From Helicobacter suis (GTDB taxonomy: Bacteria > Campylobacterota > Campylobacteria > Campylobacterales > Helicobacteraceae): 64,000 nucleotides of DNA. Shown in pieces: positions 8,285 to 18,002 of the stretch. The notes beneath the pieces were generated by a model that was not told where the DNA came from, ran no database searches, and saw only the letters and a program-made list of their open reading frames with translations. Every line of letters begins with the position of its first letter. Within the stretch, counting starts at the first letter, position 1. Location of the stretch: positions 186,001-250,000 of the forward strand of contig NZ_CABIKE010000001.1 in assembly GCF_902196135.1 (NCBI RefSeq), in the 5' to 3' direction. Position numbers and translations under genes: made by a program.

Positions 8285-10354
8285 TTAAAATTTCTTTTTA
8301 TTCGTATCCTCTAAAATATTTGTAGCGATGCGTTCAATATCTTGGCTAATGCCCAAACACCCTTGGGCAATGTCTAAATTATGGGCTAAATTCGCATCAA
8401 ATTCTCCCATAGCCTTATTAATATCTAATACAGCTGAAGCTTGGCTTTTAATGGCTGCTGAATTATCCGCAATGCTTTGTAATAAAACATTAATGCTAGA
8501 TTCAATTTCACTTAAAGATTTTTGCGTGCGCTCGGCAAGTTTTCTTACCTCATCGGCTACCACCGCAAACCCGCGCCCGTGTTCACCGGCTCTAGCCGCT
8601 TCAATAGCGGCATTAAGGGCTAATAAATTGGTTTGATCGGCAATATCTCTAATGATCTCTACAATGCCTTTAATATCTTGGCTTTGGGTGATCATTTCAT
8701 CGCTCTTAGTGCTAACATCGTTGATATGCTGGGTGATGCCTTCAATGTTTTGTGTGGTTATTTTAATCCCCTCAGATTGTTTAGTAGAGCTTGAAGAGAG
8801 TTTTTCCATGTTGGCTTTTAAATCAATGGCTTTTGCATTAAGTGTATTTGCAAAAGATAAAGAAGTGCTAAGCATTTCACTAACCTCTGTACCTAACTGG
8901 TTAACAGAAACTTCAATCTCTCCTTTAGCATTCTCTACTCTTGCGGTAAAATCTAAATCTTGATAGGCATGCACCACAGCTAAGATTTTATTTAAATCCG
9001 AGCCGATTTTTTTCTCTAAATCACTCACCATAGAATGGGTAACACGGATAAGCTCAGAGAGTTTAGGTGTTTTAGCATTGGTATGGCCTTCATTAAAGAC
9101 AATGATTCCTTTTTGCACATCAGAGGCTAACTGGGTGGCTTCTATCACTGCGTTATTATCATCATGGAAAGTTTGCTGGATATTGGCCACATTAGAATTA
9201 ATAGAGTCTAACATCCAACCAATTTCATCTCTTTGGGTGGAGTGATAAACCTCAAGTTTGACATTTTCCTCATGGTTTAAAAGCCTAAAGAAACTATCCA
9301 AAGTCGCCACAACTCTTGAAATCCGCCAAACAATTTGGTTTTTAATGTAAAAAACCATGATAGCAACGGCGATTAAAAGAGCCACTAGACAAATTAAAAC
9401 GGCTGCAAACTGCGCCTTGTGCACGGTGTGATACACATCTCTTCTTAAAATAGCCGATCCAATGATCCAATTAACCGGCACAGTCAAGTTGCCATAAGGG
9501 TTTACATCATAAAGCGCTAAAATGATATTGCCATGCAAGACATCAGAATAAAAACTAGTGGTCATGCTATCGCCCGGTCTAGCCATTTTTCTAAAATCAA
9601 TCACTTCTCTAGCCTCAGCTGCTTGCATGACATCTGTAAAAACCTTGCCTTGTAAAGCGTGGTTGCGGTTAATCGCAAAAATGCGATCTCCAGAGCCTAC
9701 AATAAATCCATTTTCGCCGGAATGGGAGGGGAAGTAGCGATCTTGGATATAATCAAAACTCACAAAAATCCCCGCAACTGCTTTTAAATTATGCGCTTGA
9801 TCTACAATGGGAGCGGCGATGATAAAACCAAAGTAGCTAATCCGATCGGCAAATTCCATGTAATTTGTGTGGGTGCGGCTAAAGGTGCGGGTTTTAATCA
9901 CTCGAGAGACAACATCAGATCTCCAAAGAGATTTGGTGTTATTAGAGAGTGCAACTGAACCATCGGGTTTTTGCGTAACCTCGTAGCTAGAAACAGGTTT
10001 ATTATCTTGCAAGAAAATTAAAAAAGCCCCCTTGATAAAATTGTTATTAATGCAAAGTTTAGTGATGTTGTCTTCAAACTCAGCACGGCTTGCATTTTTA
10101 AGCAAGGTATAGCCACTGCCTGAAAAATAGTTAGCATAATCAACCAGTGTTCGGTGCACATTTTGGAGTTCAATAGAAATTTTGGTGGCCTGACTTTTAG
10201 CGCGGATTTTAACCGTTTCATTGGCGCTATTGACTAGTACAGAGGTAATTTTTGTAGTGTAATAAGCCCCCAAAGAGAGGAAGGATAAAACCAAAATCGC
10301 AGAAATTGCCAAAGCTGTTTTAGTGCCTAACTTAAGGTTTTTGAAAAAAGGCAT
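8285..10354 (-). CDS. Methyl-accepting chemotaxis protein (TlpC-like)
   Basis: This 689-residue transmembrane chemoreceptor feeds signals to CheA/CheW. It has an N-terminal membrane helix (about 13-32), a large periplasmic double-Cache-like sensor (about 35-325), a second helix (about 331-351), a HAMP-like linker, and a long cytoplasmic helical hairpin. The conserved tip, [20 protein letters not shown] followed by [18 protein letters not shown], lies near residues 573-610. The sensor domain defines the ligand, which I cannot name. Its place two genes from rplM-rpsI matches tlpC in H. pylori, hence the comparison. The tip coding sequence is almost identical in DNA to that of the broken receptor gene at 36.7-38.6 kb. 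Confidence 0.93.
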   Translation of the reverse strand: MPFFKNLKLGTKTALAISAILVLSFLSLGAYYTTKITSVLVNSANETVKIRAKSQATKISIELQNVHRTLVDYANYFSGSGYTLLKNASRAEFEDNITKLCINNNFIKGAFLIFLQDNKPVSSYEVTQKPDGSVALSNNTKSLWRSDVVSRVIKTRTFSRTHTNYMEFADRISYFGFIIAAPIVDQAHNLKAVAGIFVSFDYIQDRYFPSHSGENGFIVGSGDRIFAINRNHALQGKVFTDVMQAAEAREVIDFRKMARPGDSMTTSFYSDVLHGNIILALYDVNPYGNLTVPVNWIIGSAILRRDVYHTVHKAQFAAVLICLVALLIAVAIMVFYIKNQIVWRISRVVATLDSFFRLLNHEENVKLEVYHSTQRDEIGWMLDSINSNVANIQQTFHDDNNAVIEATQLASDVQKGIIVFNEGHTNAKTPKLSELIRVTHSMVSDLEKKIGSDLNKILAVVHAYQDLDFTARVENAKGEIEVSVNQLGTEVSEMLSTSLSFANTLNAKAIDLKANMEKLSSSSTKQSEGIKITTQNIEGITQHINDVSTKSDEMITQSQDIKGIVEIIRDIADQTNLLALNAAIEAARAGEHGRGFAVVADEVRKLAERTQKSLSEIESSINVLLQSIADNSAAIKSQASAVLDINKAMGEFDANLAHNLDIAQGCLGISQDIERIATNILEDTNKKKF

Positions 10355-10374
10355 GGAACTCTCCTAAGTTTGGA

Positions 10375-12249
10375 TTAAACCGGTGTTTTAGGCATACTTT
10401 CAATATAAACACTCTGAGAGGGGAAAGCAAAACTCAAGCCATTATCCTCTACTATTTTCATAATCTTAAGCATCACATCCTCTTTAACGGCTAACCATTC
10501 CCCCCAAACGATGGTTTTAGAAAAACAATACACAAAAATATTGATCGAACTATCGCCAAAATTATCTAAAAATACAAATAAATTAGATTTATAACCGGCT
10601 AAATCATCTAGCGAGACGATGTTTTGATAACCCATCATGATTGCGTGGTGATCGCTACTGAGTTGTTGTTTGGAGGCTGCGTCTAGATCGCTATCTTTGG
10701 CAATCTTAGGGTGCTGCTCAAGCATGGTGCGAATCCCTAGTACGCATTTTTGCAACGCCTCACTAGAGGAGCTGTAGGTAAGCCCGATATTCATTTTAAT
10801 GCGCCGCCCGACTTTGCGGCGATTCCAGTTGCGAATAGATTTACCGGCTAGCTCAGAGTTTGGGACAAAAAATAAGGCATTATCAAACCCTCTAACCGTG
10901 GTGCGTCTTAATCCCATTTCTACTACCGTGCCCTCCACTTCGCCACACACAATCCAATCCCCCTGAGAAAAGGAATTATCTAGCAACAAAATCACAGAGG
11001 CAAAGAAGTTAGCCAACACATCTTTAACTGCCAAAGCCACAGCCAACCCGCCAATGCCCAAAGACGCCACGATCGTAGAAATATCAAAGCCTAGTTGTTT
11101 GAGTACCCATAAGGTAGTGATGACAAAGATAAAAAAGTAGGCAATTTTTAAGATTAAATTAATCACCTCTCTTCTTAATCCATTGCTCTTAGAGGCTAAA
11201 GTGGCAATAAGGGCTGCTCCATAAGCCTTAAACAAGGCCATAAAAAGCCAAGCAAATAGCAAAATATAAACCACACCCAAATACATAGAAAACTTAGTCG
11301 GAGTGGGGTGGGGGTAGTATAAAATGTCAATAGAAATATCAAAGCTATAGATAAATAAAAAGGTAGAAATGGGGGTGATGATGCTTTTGCGGATTTTTTG
11401 TTGTACCTCTGTATTTTTACGGGTGAAGCGCACAAAATAATCTAGGACTCGGATAAAAAGGGCGGTGATGAGTCTTCTAAGGGCGAGTAAAAATACAAGT
11501 AAAACCAAAGAAAGAACAATTTTAGCGCTTTGTAAGCCATTAGAGCTAGGAAAGACATGCGCAATTACACCGGCTACGCGTTCTAAAATCCATTTTAAAT
11601 CAATGCTTAGCACGATGTTTTTAGAAAGCACTTGGCCCGGGTGTTTTTGGATATAGCTAAGTACTTCAATGTAGGTTTTGAGTTTGGTTTTATGCGTGTC
11701 TAAGAGTTCTTGGAAATGGTGCTGTTTGAAATTATCTGTATTAGAAGGGAGTACATAGGTTTTAGAGGCGTATTCTTCTAGTGTGAGCAAGTAGCGGGTG
11801 GTGATGCTTTTGACATCTTTTTCTTGGCTAAAAAAATCTAGCGAGGTGCGCAATTCCTCTAAAAAGTCATACATGCTAGCATCTACTTCTAAGTTTCTTA
11901 GGCGGATTGTATCTAGGATGTAGGTATAAAAGTCCTTGTCGCTATTTTTAAGTAAGGCCTCTTTAAGGGCTTTTTGTTGTTTGAGATTAGCATCAATGTT
12001 AATCCCGATTTGTTCTTGTGCGCCTAACAGCTTGAGCGCAAAAGAGTGCATTAAATCACTTTTTTGATCGGCATATAAAGAAATTTCAGATCGTTTATTG
12101 GGGTCTTTTTGATAACGCAAAATCACCCCATTAATTTGGTTGATTTGATTAAGCAGGAGGTATAAATCTATCGCATCGCTATCTGTACTATCTGCTCTCA
12201 CCCCTAGAAAACATGCTAAAAATAAGAAAAGAAAAAACTTGATTCTCAT
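10375..12249 (-). CDS. MscS-family mechanosensitive channel (large)
   Basis: The inner-membrane channel is about 624 residues. An N-terminal hydrophobic signal-like segment (KFFLFLFLACFLGV) is followed by a periplasmic helical domain of about 230 residues, several membrane helices (about 245-415), and the MscS pore and beta domain. The pore helix region shows SLGIGGLAVALAVKDVLAN and the beta domain GDWIVCGEVEGTVVEMGLR and NSELAGKSIRNW. The extended periplasmic part puts it in the MscK/YbdG-like larger class. It probably opens under hypo-osmotic stress to release solutes. I chose the ATG at 12249 over a GTG at 12261 because spacing from the AAAGAG is better. The gene overlaps the end of murD by 4 bp. 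Confidence 0.88.
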   Translation of the reverse strand: MRIKFFLFLFLACFLGVRADSTDSDAIDLYLLLNQINQINGVILRYQKDPNKRSEISLYADQKSDLMHSFALKLLGAQEQIGINIDANLKQQKALKEALLKNSDKDFYTYILDTIRLRNLEVDASMYDFLEELRTSLDFFSQEKDVKSITTRYLLTLEEYASKTYVLPSNTDNFKQHHFQELLDTHKTKLKTYIEVLSYIQKHPGQVLSKNIVLSIDLKWILERVAGVIAHVFPSSNGLQSAKIVLSLVLLVFLLALRRLITALFIRVLDYFVRFTRKNTEVQQKIRKSIITPISTFLFIYSFDISIDILYYPHPTPTKFSMYLGVVYILLFAWLFMALFKAYGAALIATLASKSNGLRREVINLILKIAYFFIFVITTLWVLKQLGFDISTIVASLGIGGLAVALAVKDVLANFFASVILLLDNSFSQGDWIVCGEVEGTVVEMGLRRTTVRGFDNALFFVPNSELAGKSIRNWNRRKVGRRIKMNIGLTYSSSSEALQKCVLGIRTMLEQHPKIAKDSDLDAASKQQLSSDHHAIMMGYQNIVSLDDLAGYKSNLFVFLDNFGDSSINIFVYCFSKTIVWGEWLAVKEDVMLKIMKIVEDNGLSFAFPSQSVYIESMPKTPV

Positions 12250-13517
12250 TTTAACACGCACTCTTTAAAGGTGATACCCCGGTGTTTATAAGAGGCAAAT
12301 TGATCTAAACTAGCCGCACTGGGTGAAAGCATACCAATTTGTCCGGGGCGTAGGTTTTGTTTGATATTTTCTACCGCTATTCTTAAATCATGGCATAAAT
12401 GCGCGCGGATATGATAATCTTGTGCCATTTGCATAACCATTGGCGCACTCACTCCAATGGCATATATTTCTACTTGCATGTGGGCTAAAACCTCAAATAA
12501 TGGCTTTAAATCCATGCCCTTTGTATCGCCCCCTAAAATTAAATGGATATAACAGCCTTTGAAACGATCTAGGGCTTTGAGCGTGGCATCAATATTAGTC
12601 GCCTTGCTATCATCTACCCATGTATTTTGATCTTGATCTAAAAATATCTCAATGCGGTGGGGCTGGATCATATAGGTGTTGAGTAAATCATAATCTGCTA
12701 CTCCAGAATAAAGCTTAGCTACACTCAAGGCTAATAAGGCATCCAATAAAAAAGGCTCTTCAAAGCGCACTCTAGAAATTTGTAACCCCATTTGTACAGC
12801 GAGATGTTTAGAATCTTGGTAAAAAATTAGCTGGGGGGGATTGATAAGGGCTTTAATTTTAGGGTGATCTTTTAAAGAAGCGTGTAAAAATACATGCCCT
12901 TCTTGTTGCATGAAAGATAAGGGCTTGAGTTTTGCCTCTACATAATTTTCATGGTTTTCATGCCAGCTTAAATGATCTTGAGAGAGAGGCAAGAGGATAT
13001 AAATTTGGGGCACTAAATGGTTGGTGTAGTGCAAAGTAAAAGAACTGGTTTCTAAAATCCACACATAGGGGGGTTTGCGCTGCTCTGCTTTAATTTGGGT
13101 GTAAAGATCGATCAAAGGAATTCCAATATTGCCCCCCACTTGGGCGTTACTAGATTTTAAAAGCAAACCTAACATTCTAGCGGTGGTGGTTTTGCCATTT
13201 GTACCGCTAATAAAAATGATAGTTGGAAAAGGAAGATGTTTGCGGTTAGTCTGCCAAAGCCCTTTAATGTAATCATATTCGCTACATAAATGTTTACTAG
13301 CCAGTACTAGCGGGTGGTTAAAAGGAATGCCCGGGCTCACAATTTCTAGTTGTGAGGCATAGGGGTTAAACATTTTAGAGGGAAGCCATTTTTGGTTATA
13401 AGGGTCTAACGAGGGGGTTAAAACCTGATCATCATAGATACAATAGGGAATATTTTTCTTATGCAAATAAGCCGCAAAAGCCCGGTTAGTTTGCCCATAT
13501 CCAAGTAATGAGATCAT
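12246..13517 (-). CDS. murD: UDP-N-acetylmuramoyl-L-alanine--D-glutamate ligase
   Basis: This cytosolic ATP-dependent ligase adds D-glutamate to UDP-MurNAc-L-Ala in peptidoglycan synthesis. The 423-residue protein has an N-terminal UDP-binding domain (SLLGYGQTNRAF), the Mur ligase P-loop ISGTNGKTTTARML (about residues 103-116), a central ATPase domain with the DSKATNIDATLKAL loop (about 306), and the C-terminal domain with GGDTKGMDL and SPSAASLDQF. The length is at the short end for MurD, as is common in this phylum. It follows mraY on the same strand with a 69-bp gap. A run of seven G on the plus strand (12833-12839) falls inside the gene. Confidence 0.95.
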   Translation of the reverse strand: MISLLGYGQTNRAFAAYLHKKNIPYCIYDDQVLTPSLDPYNQKWLPSKMFNPYASQLEIVSPGIPFNHPLVLASKHLCSEYDYIKGLWQTNRKHLPFPTIIFISGTNGKTTTARMLGLLLKSSNAQVGGNIGIPLIDLYTQIKAEQRKPPYVWILETSSFTLHYTNHLVPQIYILLPLSQDHLSWHENHENYVEAKLKPLSFMQQEGHVFLHASLKDHPKIKALINPPQLIFYQDSKHLAVQMGLQISRVRFEEPFLLDALLALSVAKLYSGVADYDLLNTYMIQPHRIEIFLDQDQNTWVDDSKATNIDATLKALDRFKGCYIHLILGGDTKGMDLKPLFEVLAHMQVEIYAIGVSAPMVMQMAQDYHIRAHLCHDLRIAVENIKQNLRPGQIGMLSPSAASLDQFASYKHRGITFKECVLK

Positions 13518-13586
13518 AAAACTCCACCATTATTAAACCTTAAAAAGGCACTAGGATAACATAGCTAGGTTAAAATAAAGAAAATT

Positions 13587-14648
13587 TTAGCGTACTTTTA
13601 AACTCAATAACGCCACGATATTACTCAAAATCGCGGTGATCCAAAAGCGCAAGATGATCTTATTTTCCGGCCAGCCCTTAGATTCAAAATGATGGTGCAG
13701 GGGCGCCATGCGGAAAATCTTTTTCTTGCAGGTTTTATAGCTAGTAACTTGTAAGATCACCGATCCAGTCTCTAGCACAAACACAAGCCCCATTAAAATG
13801 AGTAAAATTTCATTATTAGTAATAATAGCCATGTAGGCAATAAAACCCCCAATAGATAAGCTCCCGCTATCCCCCATAAATACTTCTGCTGGAAATGCAT
13901 TAAACCACAAAAACCCCAAAAGCGATCCAATCAAGGCCGCAGAGATCACCATAACCTCCCCGCTATGGCTCACTTTAGGATAGAGCAAATATCTACTAAA
14001 CTCAGCATTGCCCACCACATAAATAAACACACTCAAGCTTAAAAGCACACAAATACTAGGCACGGTGGCTAGGCCGTCTAATCCATCGGTTAGATTTACC
14101 GCGTTGGAGGTGGATAAAAACACCAAAATCCAAAACCCCACTAATAAAAAGGGGTGGCCTTCAAAGGAAAAAATAGGGTGTTTAAGGAAGGGAAAATAAA
14201 GGCTTTTTTCACTCATGAGATGATAAAGAGCGGTGGCAATGATCAGAGAAATAAAAGTAAGAATGCTAAATTTGTAATAAGAGGTGATTCCGGCATTGCT
14301 TTTGCGGCTAATTTTGGTGTAATCATCTTGCATGCCTAGAGCTCCAAAGGCTATAAGGGTGAAAAGCCCTAGCAGTACAAAGAGATTATCTAAGCGGGCG
14401 GTTAAAATAGAAGCGATGCAAGTTGTGGCCATAAAAACAACCCCGCCCATAGTAGGCGTGTCTTTCTTATTTTGGTGGGGGATATAAGTTGAAATAGGCT
14501 GGTTGGCTTTTTTGCGCTTAGCCCAGATAATAAACTTTGGCATAGCATAAATACAGCCAAAAAAGCTGAGAAAAAAAGCCAAGCCTGAGCGGAAAGTGAG
14601 GTATTGGAAAATATTAATATTAAACCACGAATACAGGTAATAAAGCAT
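13587..14648 (-). CDS. mraY: Phospho-N-acetylmuramoyl-pentapeptide transferase
   Basis: MraY transfers phospho-MurNAc-pentapeptide to undecaprenyl phosphate, making lipid I at the inner membrane. The 353-residue protein has about ten membrane helices and all the diagnostic cytoplasmic loops: [12 protein letters not shown] (about 62-73), [14 protein letters not shown] (about 108-121), [13 protein letters not shown] (about 182-194), [14 protein letters not shown] (about 258-271) and MAPLHHHFE (about 316-324). It heads a cell-wall pair with murD downstream and has its own 122-bp upstream region shared with the divergent lipoprotein gene. Confidence 0.97.
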   Translation of the reverse strand: MLYYLYSWFNINIFQYLTFRSGLAFFLSFFGCIYAMPKFIIWAKRKKANQPISTYIPHQNKKDTPTMGGVVFMATTCIASILTARLDNLFVLLGLFTLIAFGALGMQDDYTKISRKSNAGITSYYKFSILTFISLIIATALYHLMSEKSLYFPFLKHPIFSFEGHPFLLVGFWILVFLSTSNAVNLTDGLDGLATVPSICVLLSLSVFIYVVGNAEFSRYLLYPKVSHSGEVMVISAALIGSLLGFLWFNAFPAEVFMGDSGSLSIGGFIAYMAIITNNEILLILMGLVFVLETGSVILQVTSYKTCKKKIFRMAPLHHHFESKGWPENKIILRFWITAILSNIVALLSLKVR

Positions 14649-14758
14649 GTTAAACTCTGAAGAAATTAAAATTGGGGATATTAAATAATTTTAATGCACC
14701 CCCACTTAAATCGCGCTGATTTATTAGGCGTGCGCTGTGATGTTAAGGCAGATCAGGG

Positions 14759-14764
14759 TATAAT
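14759..14764 (+). promoter_or_regulatory. -10 promoter box for the lipoprotein-to-tmk gene run
   Basis: TATAAT at 14759-14764 is well placed to start transcription near 14771. This puts the TTG at 14771 at or before the start of the transcript and argues for translation from the ATG at 14798, with AAAGGAG at 14777-14783 upstream. Confidence 0.6.
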
Positions 14765-14797
14765 GTAGGTTTGATCAAAGGAGTTTTAATAATCAAA

Positions 14798-15472
14798 ATG
14801 TATAGGATAAGGAGTTTAAAATTTATCTATTTTTTGTTGCCTTTAGTGTTTTGTGGGGTGTTTTTGGGAGGGTGTGTGTTAGTGCGCTTATTAAATAAAA
14901 ATTTTAACCATAACCAGTACCACATTGTGCGGGTTGTCTTAGACGGACAAACCTTTAATTTTAGAGATTTAATTTTAGAAGCCCAAAAACCCTATGTAGA
15001 TTCTGAAAATCATACGCCTACAAATGCGCAGGCTAAAGATAAATTAGAATTACTCCAAGAGGAATTAAAGCGCAATATTAAAAACCTAGATATTAAAGAT
15101 TTGCCCCCAGATGCCTCTATGATTCGAACCGATATTAGCCGTTTACAAGCAGATATAGAGAAAAACCAACAGATGGCCAAACAAAGCAAGATCAAAAGCA
15201 CACCTATGGGGCATGTGGAGTTTGATCAAAAAGAACTCCATGCTTATGGGGTGATTTATTGCAATAAATATTTTATTAGTTATAGCTTTAGAGATGACGA
15301 TCACCTCAATATTGAGGATAAGGGCATTTCGCGTAAGGTGTGTAGCAATGAAAAGCTTATGGCATTTGAATTAGCCTTTTATAACCACTTGAAAGGCACT
15401 TTTAATATCACGCGTGGTAAAAACACTTTGCTTTTAGAAAATCCTAGTATGCAAATTTATTTACAACACTGA
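14798..15472 (+). CDS. Putative lipoprotein with META/HslJ-like C-terminus
   Basis: From the ATG at 14798 the protein has 224 residues, starting with a basic N-terminus, a hydrophobic helix and a lipobox (FLGGC), so it is probably lipidated and anchored in the envelope. The mature part has a short segment (VRVVLDGQTFNF), a charged coiled-coil-like middle, and a C-terminal portion with two Cys (VIYCNKY and RKVCSNE). The end, LMAFELAFYNHLKGTFNITRG, resembles the end of META/HslJ domains. The match is weak. A promoter box at 14759-14764 and the ribosome site support the start. The next gene begins inside its stop codon (TGATG). Confidence 0.65.
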   Translation: MYRIRSLKFIYFLLPLVFCGVFLGGCVLVRLLNKNFNHNQYHIVRVVLDGQTFNFRDLILEAQKPYVDSENHTPTNAQAKDKLELLQEELKRNIKNLDIKDLPPDASMIRTDISRLQADIEKNQQMAKQSKIKSTPMGHVEFDQKELHAYGVIYCNKYFISYSFRDDDHLNIEDKGISRKVCSNEKLMAFELAFYNHLKGTFNITRGKNTLLLENPSMQIYLQH

Positions 15473-16017
15473 TGAATCAAGTCAATACGCTTACTTCCTC
15501 TAAACACCAAATTAAAGGTTCTAGCTTTTTAGGCTTTTTACTCCCCTTTGCTGGTTTTAAAAACACCCTAGAGCAACTTAAAAAAGAGCATTGTAAAGCC
15601 CGCCATATTGTCTATGCTTACCGCTATTTGAATGGCGATAGGCTAGAGGAGGTTTTACATGAGGATAGAGAACCTAAGAATAGTACTAAACCTCTTTTAG
15701 AGATTTTAAGGCGGCAGGATTTGATCAATACAGCTATTATTGTGGTGCGCTATTTTGGGGGCGTACTTTTAGGGGTTGGGGGGTTAATGAAGGCTTATGG
15801 CTTGGCACTCCAATTATGCTTACAAAACAGCGAATTAATCCCCTTTATCCGCCCCATTTGTATCAGCCAATGGGTGTCTTATCCGGCTTTACCAATTCTA
15901 AGCGCAAGGGCGCGTAAGTATGGGGTTAAGATCACTAAACAAGAATTAGAAAAAACAGGTACATGGGTGGTACTTACCGGTACTCTAGAATCTATTAAAA
16001 AAATGTTAGGAAATTAA
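15472..16017 (+). CDS. YigZ/IMPACT family protein
   Basis: The 181-residue cytosolic protein belongs to the UPF0029/IMPACT family. The N-terminal domain shows the family core: KHQIKGSSFLGFLLP, then KARHIVYAYRY and VVRYFGGVLLGVGGLMKAYG (about residues 88-107). A short C-terminal domain of about 60 residues follows. YigZ proteins bind nucleic acid or act near the ribosome; the exact role is not settled. The start overlaps the preceding stop and the next gene starts 1 bp after its stop, so it sits inside an operon. Confidence 0.85.
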   Translation: MNQVNTLTSSKHQIKGSSFLGFLLPFAGFKNTLEQLKKEHCKARHIVYAYRYLNGDRLEEVLHEDREPKNSTKPLLEILRRQDLINTAIIVVRYFGGVLLGVGGLMKAYGLALQLCLQNSELIPFIRPICISQWVSYPALPILSARARKYGVKITKQELEKTGTWVVLTGTLESIKKMLGN

Positions 16018-16018
16018 T

Positions 16019-16456
16019 ATGCAGGTGTATTTATGGCTTAAAATGCTTCACATTGTAGCTATCATCTCTTGGATGGCAGCCTTGCTTTATTTGCCAAGAT
16101 TATTAGTCTATCACCGCGAAAATTACGATAAACCGGAGTTTGTAGCTATTGTGCAAGTCCAAGAATCTAAACTTTTTAATGCCATTGCCACCCCAGCCAT
16201 GATTATTAGCGTGCTTAGTGGGCTGGGTTTAATTTATGTTTTAAATCCAGCCGCGCTATTTTCTCATGGCTGGTTACATCTTAAATTGCTTTTTGTACTG
16301 GTTTTATTACACTTTCATTTTATGTGTAAAAAGTGGATGAGAGAGCTTAAAAAAGAGGGGACTTATAAGAGTTCGCGTTTTTTTAGGTTTGCAAATGAAG
16401 TACCAACGATTTGTATGATCGTGATTGTCTTTGCAGTAGTGGGGAAATTCTTTTAA
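16019..16456 (+). CDS. hemJ: Protoporphyrinogen oxidase HemJ
   Basis: HemJ oxidises protoporphyrinogen IX to protoporphyrin IX in haem synthesis at the inner membrane. The 145-residue protein has four hydrophobic helices. The conserved early His in LKMLHIVAIISWMAALLYLPRL (about residue 11) and the segment WLHLKLLFVLVLLHFHF with its Lys and His residues match UPF0093/HemJ. In H. pylori a homologue occupies the same place beside ubiE. The stop codon overlaps the ubiE start (TAATG). The oxygen-independent coproporphyrinogen oxidase gene of the same pathway lies at 58.8-60.2 kb. Confidence 0.88.
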   Translation: MQVYLWLKMLHIVAIISWMAALLYLPRLLVYHRENYDKPEFVAIVQVQESKLFNAIATPAMIISVLSGLGLIYVLNPAALFSHGWLHLKLLFVLVLLHFHFMCKKWMRELKKEGTYKSSRFFRFANEVPTICMIVIVFAVVGKFF

Positions 16457-17214
16457 TGCGTAATTCTCAAAAACAAGAAAAAATCATCGGCATGTTTGAT
16501 GCCATTGCTAAAACCTATGATATAGCAAATCGGGTTGTGAGTTTTAGACAAGATCAAAAATGGCGGCTTAAAAGTATCCAAGAGGCTTTGCGCCATGTTT
16601 ATGCCTTTAGGGGGCATTTAAACGATCTTTATGTTGCTGATGTGGCTTGTGGGACGGCGGATATGTTGCTTTGTATCCTAGAAACCTTAAAAAATTTCAA
16701 GGGTAGCATTGCTAGCATACATGGCATTGATCCTTCCTCTGAAATGTTGCGCCTAGCACAAGAAAAAATCACACAAGCCAATTTAGAACGCCCTGAGTGT
16801 GTAACTCTAGCTTGCTTAGAGGCTAAAAATTTACACACCTTGCAAGATAATAGCATTGATTTACTCAGTATCGCCTATGGCTTGCGCAATGTAGTGGAGC
16901 GCAAAAAAGCTTTAGAGGAGTTTAGCCGTGTTCTTAAAAAAGGAGGGGTGTTACTTGTGTTAGAGTTTATGCGTCAGGATCAACGCGGGATTTTAGGCTC
17001 GTTAACGCATTTTTACGCTTCTAAAATCTTACCTATTTTAGGTACGATCATTAGCCGTAATTATAAAGCCTATGCCTATTTGCCCTCCTCTATTGAACGG
17101 TTTGTCAATAGCGATGAATTAGAGGATGAGTTAAGCGCTGTGGGGTTAGATGTGGTAGAAAGAGCGCATTTCATGTATAAAAGCGTGTCTAATATTTTGG
17201 CGGTAAAACTTTAA
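16456..17214 (+). CDS. ubiE: Demethylmenaquinone methyltransferase UbiE/MenG
   Basis: This SAM-dependent methyltransferase completes menaquinone synthesis, the respiratory quinone in Helicobacter. The 252-residue protein shows the UbiE signature: GMFDAIAKTYDIANRVVSF at the start, the SAM-binding VADVACGTADML (about residue 58), GIDPSSEMLRLAQEK, and the C-terminal IAYGLRNVVERKKALEEF and LVLEFMRQ. I use the ATG at 16456, which overlaps the hemJ stop and gives the normal N-terminus; a longer frame back to 16411 lies inside hemJ. The ATG of the next gene overlaps its stop (TAATG). Confidence 0.95.
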   Translation: MRNSQKQEKIIGMFDAIAKTYDIANRVVSFRQDQKWRLKSIQEALRHVYAFRGHLNDLYVADVACGTADMLLCILETLKNFKGSIASIHGIDPSSEMLRLAQEKITQANLERPECVTLACLEAKNLHTLQDNSIDLLSIAYGLRNVVERKKALEEFSRVLKKGGVLLVLEFMRQDQRGILGSLTHFYASKILPILGTIISRNYKAYAYLPSSIERFVNSDELEDELSAVGLDVVERAHFMYKSVSNILAVKL

Positions 17215-18002
17215 TGCACTTATTTCTCATGCAAATGGCGCATTTTGATTGGGAATTTGTACAAAAAAGTGTGAAACAAATGCCGCCTCAAGCACTTGTT
17301 ATTTTCCCTGAATATGTACTCACCCCCTTTTTTTTAGAGATATTAGAGAGTGAGGCACAAAAAATTAATAGCTATAGCTTAGCGCGTTTAGAACAACTCG
17401 AGCAACTCGCATACAAACACCAGCTTTATATGAGTGCACCTCTTATTTTGCAAGAACAAAAAGGCTTAGTGAAACAAATTGCCTTAATCACGCCTCAAGA
17501 CACACAATTTTATACCCAGCAAAAACTCATGCCCTATGATCACTGGAATGAAGCGCGCTTTTTTAATAACCCCCAGCCTACTAAACTAAGCACGCCTTTA
17601 ACTTTTATGCTAGAGGGGATTAAAATCGCCCCTCTTTTTGGTTATGAATTGCATTTTGATTTAATTTGGCTGTGCATGCAAGAGGAGGGGGTTGAGGTGG
17701 TGCTTTTAAGCACGGCTAGTACCTTTGAATCTTTTGAGCGCTGGCGTGCTGTGTGTAAAGCTAGGGCGTTTTGTAATTCTATGCTAGTGGCACGGGCTAA
17801 TCGTATCGGTATGGTGCGTTCTAAACAAAGCAATTTACCATGGCGTTTTTATGGGGATAGTTTTATTGCTCTGCCTAATAGCAATATTGCTAGCAGTTTA
17901 GAAGGCGATCAGGGGATTTTACACCTAGAGGTGCATAAGGAATATTTAGAGGCTTGGGCTAAAGAATGGGGGTTTAGGATCACAAGAGGAGAATTAACAT
18001 GA
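17214..18002 (+). CDS. Carbon-nitrogen hydrolase (nitrilase) family protein lacking the catalytic Cys
   Basis: The 262-residue protein has the nitrilase-superfamily fold pattern. Glu33 lies in FPEYVLTPF and Lys104 in [16 protein letters not shown], which correspond to two of the three catalytic residues. The third motif, normally with Cys in C-Y-E/D-x-x-F, reads LFGYELHFD here, so residue 143 is Gly (codon at 17640-17642). The later ARANRIG and GDSFIALPN segments are conserved. It may therefore be a non-catalytic relative, or it may use another residue. The apolipoprotein N-acyltransferase-like class is excluded because there are no membrane helices. Neighbours overlap on both sides (ubiE, serS), and the same neighbourhood exists in H. 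pylori. Confidence 0.75.
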   Translation: MHLFLMQMAHFDWEFVQKSVKQMPPQALVIFPEYVLTPFFLEILESEAQKINSYSLARLEQLEQLAYKHQLYMSAPLILQEQKGLVKQIALITPQDTQFYTQQKLMPYDHWNEARFFNNPQPTKLSTPLTFMLEGIKIAPLFGYELHFDLIWLCMQEEGVEVVLLSTASTFESFERWRAVCKARAFCNSMLVARANRIGMVRSKQSNLPWRFYGDSFIALPNSNIASSLEGDQGILHLEVHKEYLEAWAKEWGFRITRGELT

